From Paraburkholderia sp. BCC1886 (GTDB lineage: Bacteria; Pseudomonadota; Gammaproteobacteria; Burkholderiales; Burkholderiaceae), in contig NZ_CAAJGK010000052.1 in the NCBI RefSeq assembly GCF_900996245.1, positions 496,001-560,000 on the forward strand: DNA of 64,000 bases, read 5' to 3'. Each line of letters begins with the position of its first letter. Positions within the stretch are counted from its first letter, which is position 1. This document shows, piece after piece, positions 63,318 to 64,000 of this stretch. The notes below the pieces were generated by a model. The model saw only the letters and a program-made list of their open reading frames with translations, was not told the origin of the DNA and did no database searches. The translations under genes were made by a program, and so were the position numbers.

Positions 63318-64000
63318 ATGCGCATTTCCACGACGCAGTACTACTCCCAGAACGTCGCGACGATGAGCGATCAGCAAGCCCAGCTGTCGCAGTTGTACGC
63401 GGAGATTTCGAGCGGCGTGAGCCTCTCCACGCCGGCCGACAATCCGCTTGGCGCGGCGCAGGCCGTGCAGTTGAGCGCGACCGGCACGACGCTGTCGCAG
63501 TACACGACCAATCAGAACACCGCGATCTCTTCGTTGCAGCAGGAAGACACCACGCTCGGCAGCGTCAACTCCGTGCTGCAGAATATTCACACGCTGACCT
63601 TGCGCGCCGGCGACGGCTCGCTGAACGACAGCGACCGCAGCGCGCTCGCCACGCAATTGCAGGGCTTGCGCAGCCAGTTGATGACGCTCGCCAATTCGAC
63701 GGACACGCAAGGCAACTATCTGTTCTCCGGCTATCAGAGCGGCGCGCAGCCTTACAGCATCGACTCGGCCGGCGCGGTCACGTATTCGGGCGACACCGGT
63801 TCGCCCGCCGTGCAGGTCAGCGGCTCGAACGTCGTGCAGACCGGCGACAACGGCGTAGCGATTTTCGGCAGCGTGGCGCCGATCGGCACGAGTTCGGTTC
63901 CGGCGGGCGCGAGCGGCAATACCGGCAGCGGCTCGATCGGCAGCGTGAGCCTGAACAATCCGACCGACCCGGCCAACGCGGATACTTATCAGATCAACTT
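63318..64000 (+). CDS. flgL: Flagellar hook-associated protein FlgL (HAP3), cut by the window end
   Basis: The frame MRISTTQYYSQNVATMSDQQ from ATG 63318 is open to the last base, giving about 227 visible residues. Flagellin-like N-terminus: QLYAEISSGVSLSTPADNPL, GAAQAVQLSATGTTLSQYTT, NIHTLTLRAGDGSLNDSDRS and NSTDTQGNYLFSGYQSGAQP. It forms the adaptor between FlgK and the filament and is exported with FlgN as chaperone. The flagellin_C end lies outside. Confidence 0.96.
   Translation, partial: MRISTTQYYSQNVATMSDQQAQLSQLYAEISSGVSLSTPADNPLGAAQAVQLSATGTTLSQYTTNQNTAISSLQQEDTTLGSVNSVLQNIHTLTLRAGDGSLNDSDRSALATQLQGLRSQLMTLANSTDTQGNYLFSGYQSGAQPYSIDSAGAVTYSGDTGSPAVQVSGSNVVQTGDNGVAIFGSVAPIGTSSVPAGASGNTGSGSIGSVSLNNPTDPANADTYQIN

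Overview
The window is GC-rich (genes strongly favour G/C in third codon positions) and carries the flagellar and chemotaxis locus of a betaproteobacterium of the Burkholderia/Paraburkholderia type. Evidence for this is the gene order (flhDC-motAB-cheY-cheA-cheW-mcp-cheR-cheD-cheB-cheY-cheZ, flhBA-flhF-flhG-fliA, flgNM-flgA divergent from flgBCDEFGHIJ-flgKL), a Burkholderia-type tandem glycine riboswitch ahead of gcvT, a short H-NS protein with a C-terminal DNA-binding motif, and DUF2844/DUF3443 genes. No phage, insertion sequence, integrase or CRISPR array was seen.

Layout. 1-8.1 kb: glycine cleavage operon gcvT-gcvH-gcvP on the minus strand (gcvP is cut by the window edge), led by a consensus promoter, two glycine aptamers and an intrinsic terminator platform; then a small lipoprotein, a Gfo/Idh/MocA oxidoreductase, a Rep-type helicase and a membrane-anchored dihaem cytochrome c. 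8.3-12.8 kb: tRNA-Arg(CCG), a small outer-membrane barrel, a cation antiporter behind a yybP-ykoY (Mn2+) riboswitch, and two exported outer-membrane proteins. 12.8-17.3 kb: TPR protein, fliT, fliD and fliC on the minus strand. 17.4-26 kb: housekeeping genes (aldo-keto reductase, rpsU, tag, BadF-type kinase, HAD phosphatase, histidine phosphatase, aqpZ, H-NS, a group 4 glycosyltransferase). 26-39.3 kb: flhDC control region, flhDC and a long motAB-che operon. 39.6-41.5 kb: an exported DUF2844/DUF3443 pair. 41.6-49 kb: flhB-flhA and flhF-flhG-fliA. 49-50.4 kb: a broken hicB, flgN, flgM. 50.6-64 kb: flgA (minus), flgB-flgJ, a YcgR-like PilZ brake, flgK and flgL (cut by the window edge).

How it works together. 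The promoter logic of the flagellar cascade can be read directly. FlhDC (class I output) should act at three intergenic sites that share one architecture: flhB, flhF and the divergent flgA/flgB region. All three have a TCGAA half-site exactly 57 nt from a -10 element. FliA, made from the flhF-flhG-fliA unit, should then use five sigma-28 promoters that fit TAAAGTTT-N11/12-GCCGATAA, ahead of fliC, motA, flgM, ycgR and flgK. FlgM, FlgN, FliT and FlhG give the usual checkpoint and number controls.

The most unusual items are: (1) a DUF3443 lipoprotein that reads like a two-lobed pepsin-type aspartic protease, paired with a secreted DUF2844 protein inside the motility locus; (2) the shared class II promoter module; (3) a hicB antitoxin relic with an in-frame amber codon and a 12-bp repeat encoding an x-Cys-Ala-Pro tail; (4) an FlhG lacking both Walker A lysines; (5) CheD and FlgA proteins with repeat-bearing extensions; (6) two perfect inverted repeats upstream of flhD.
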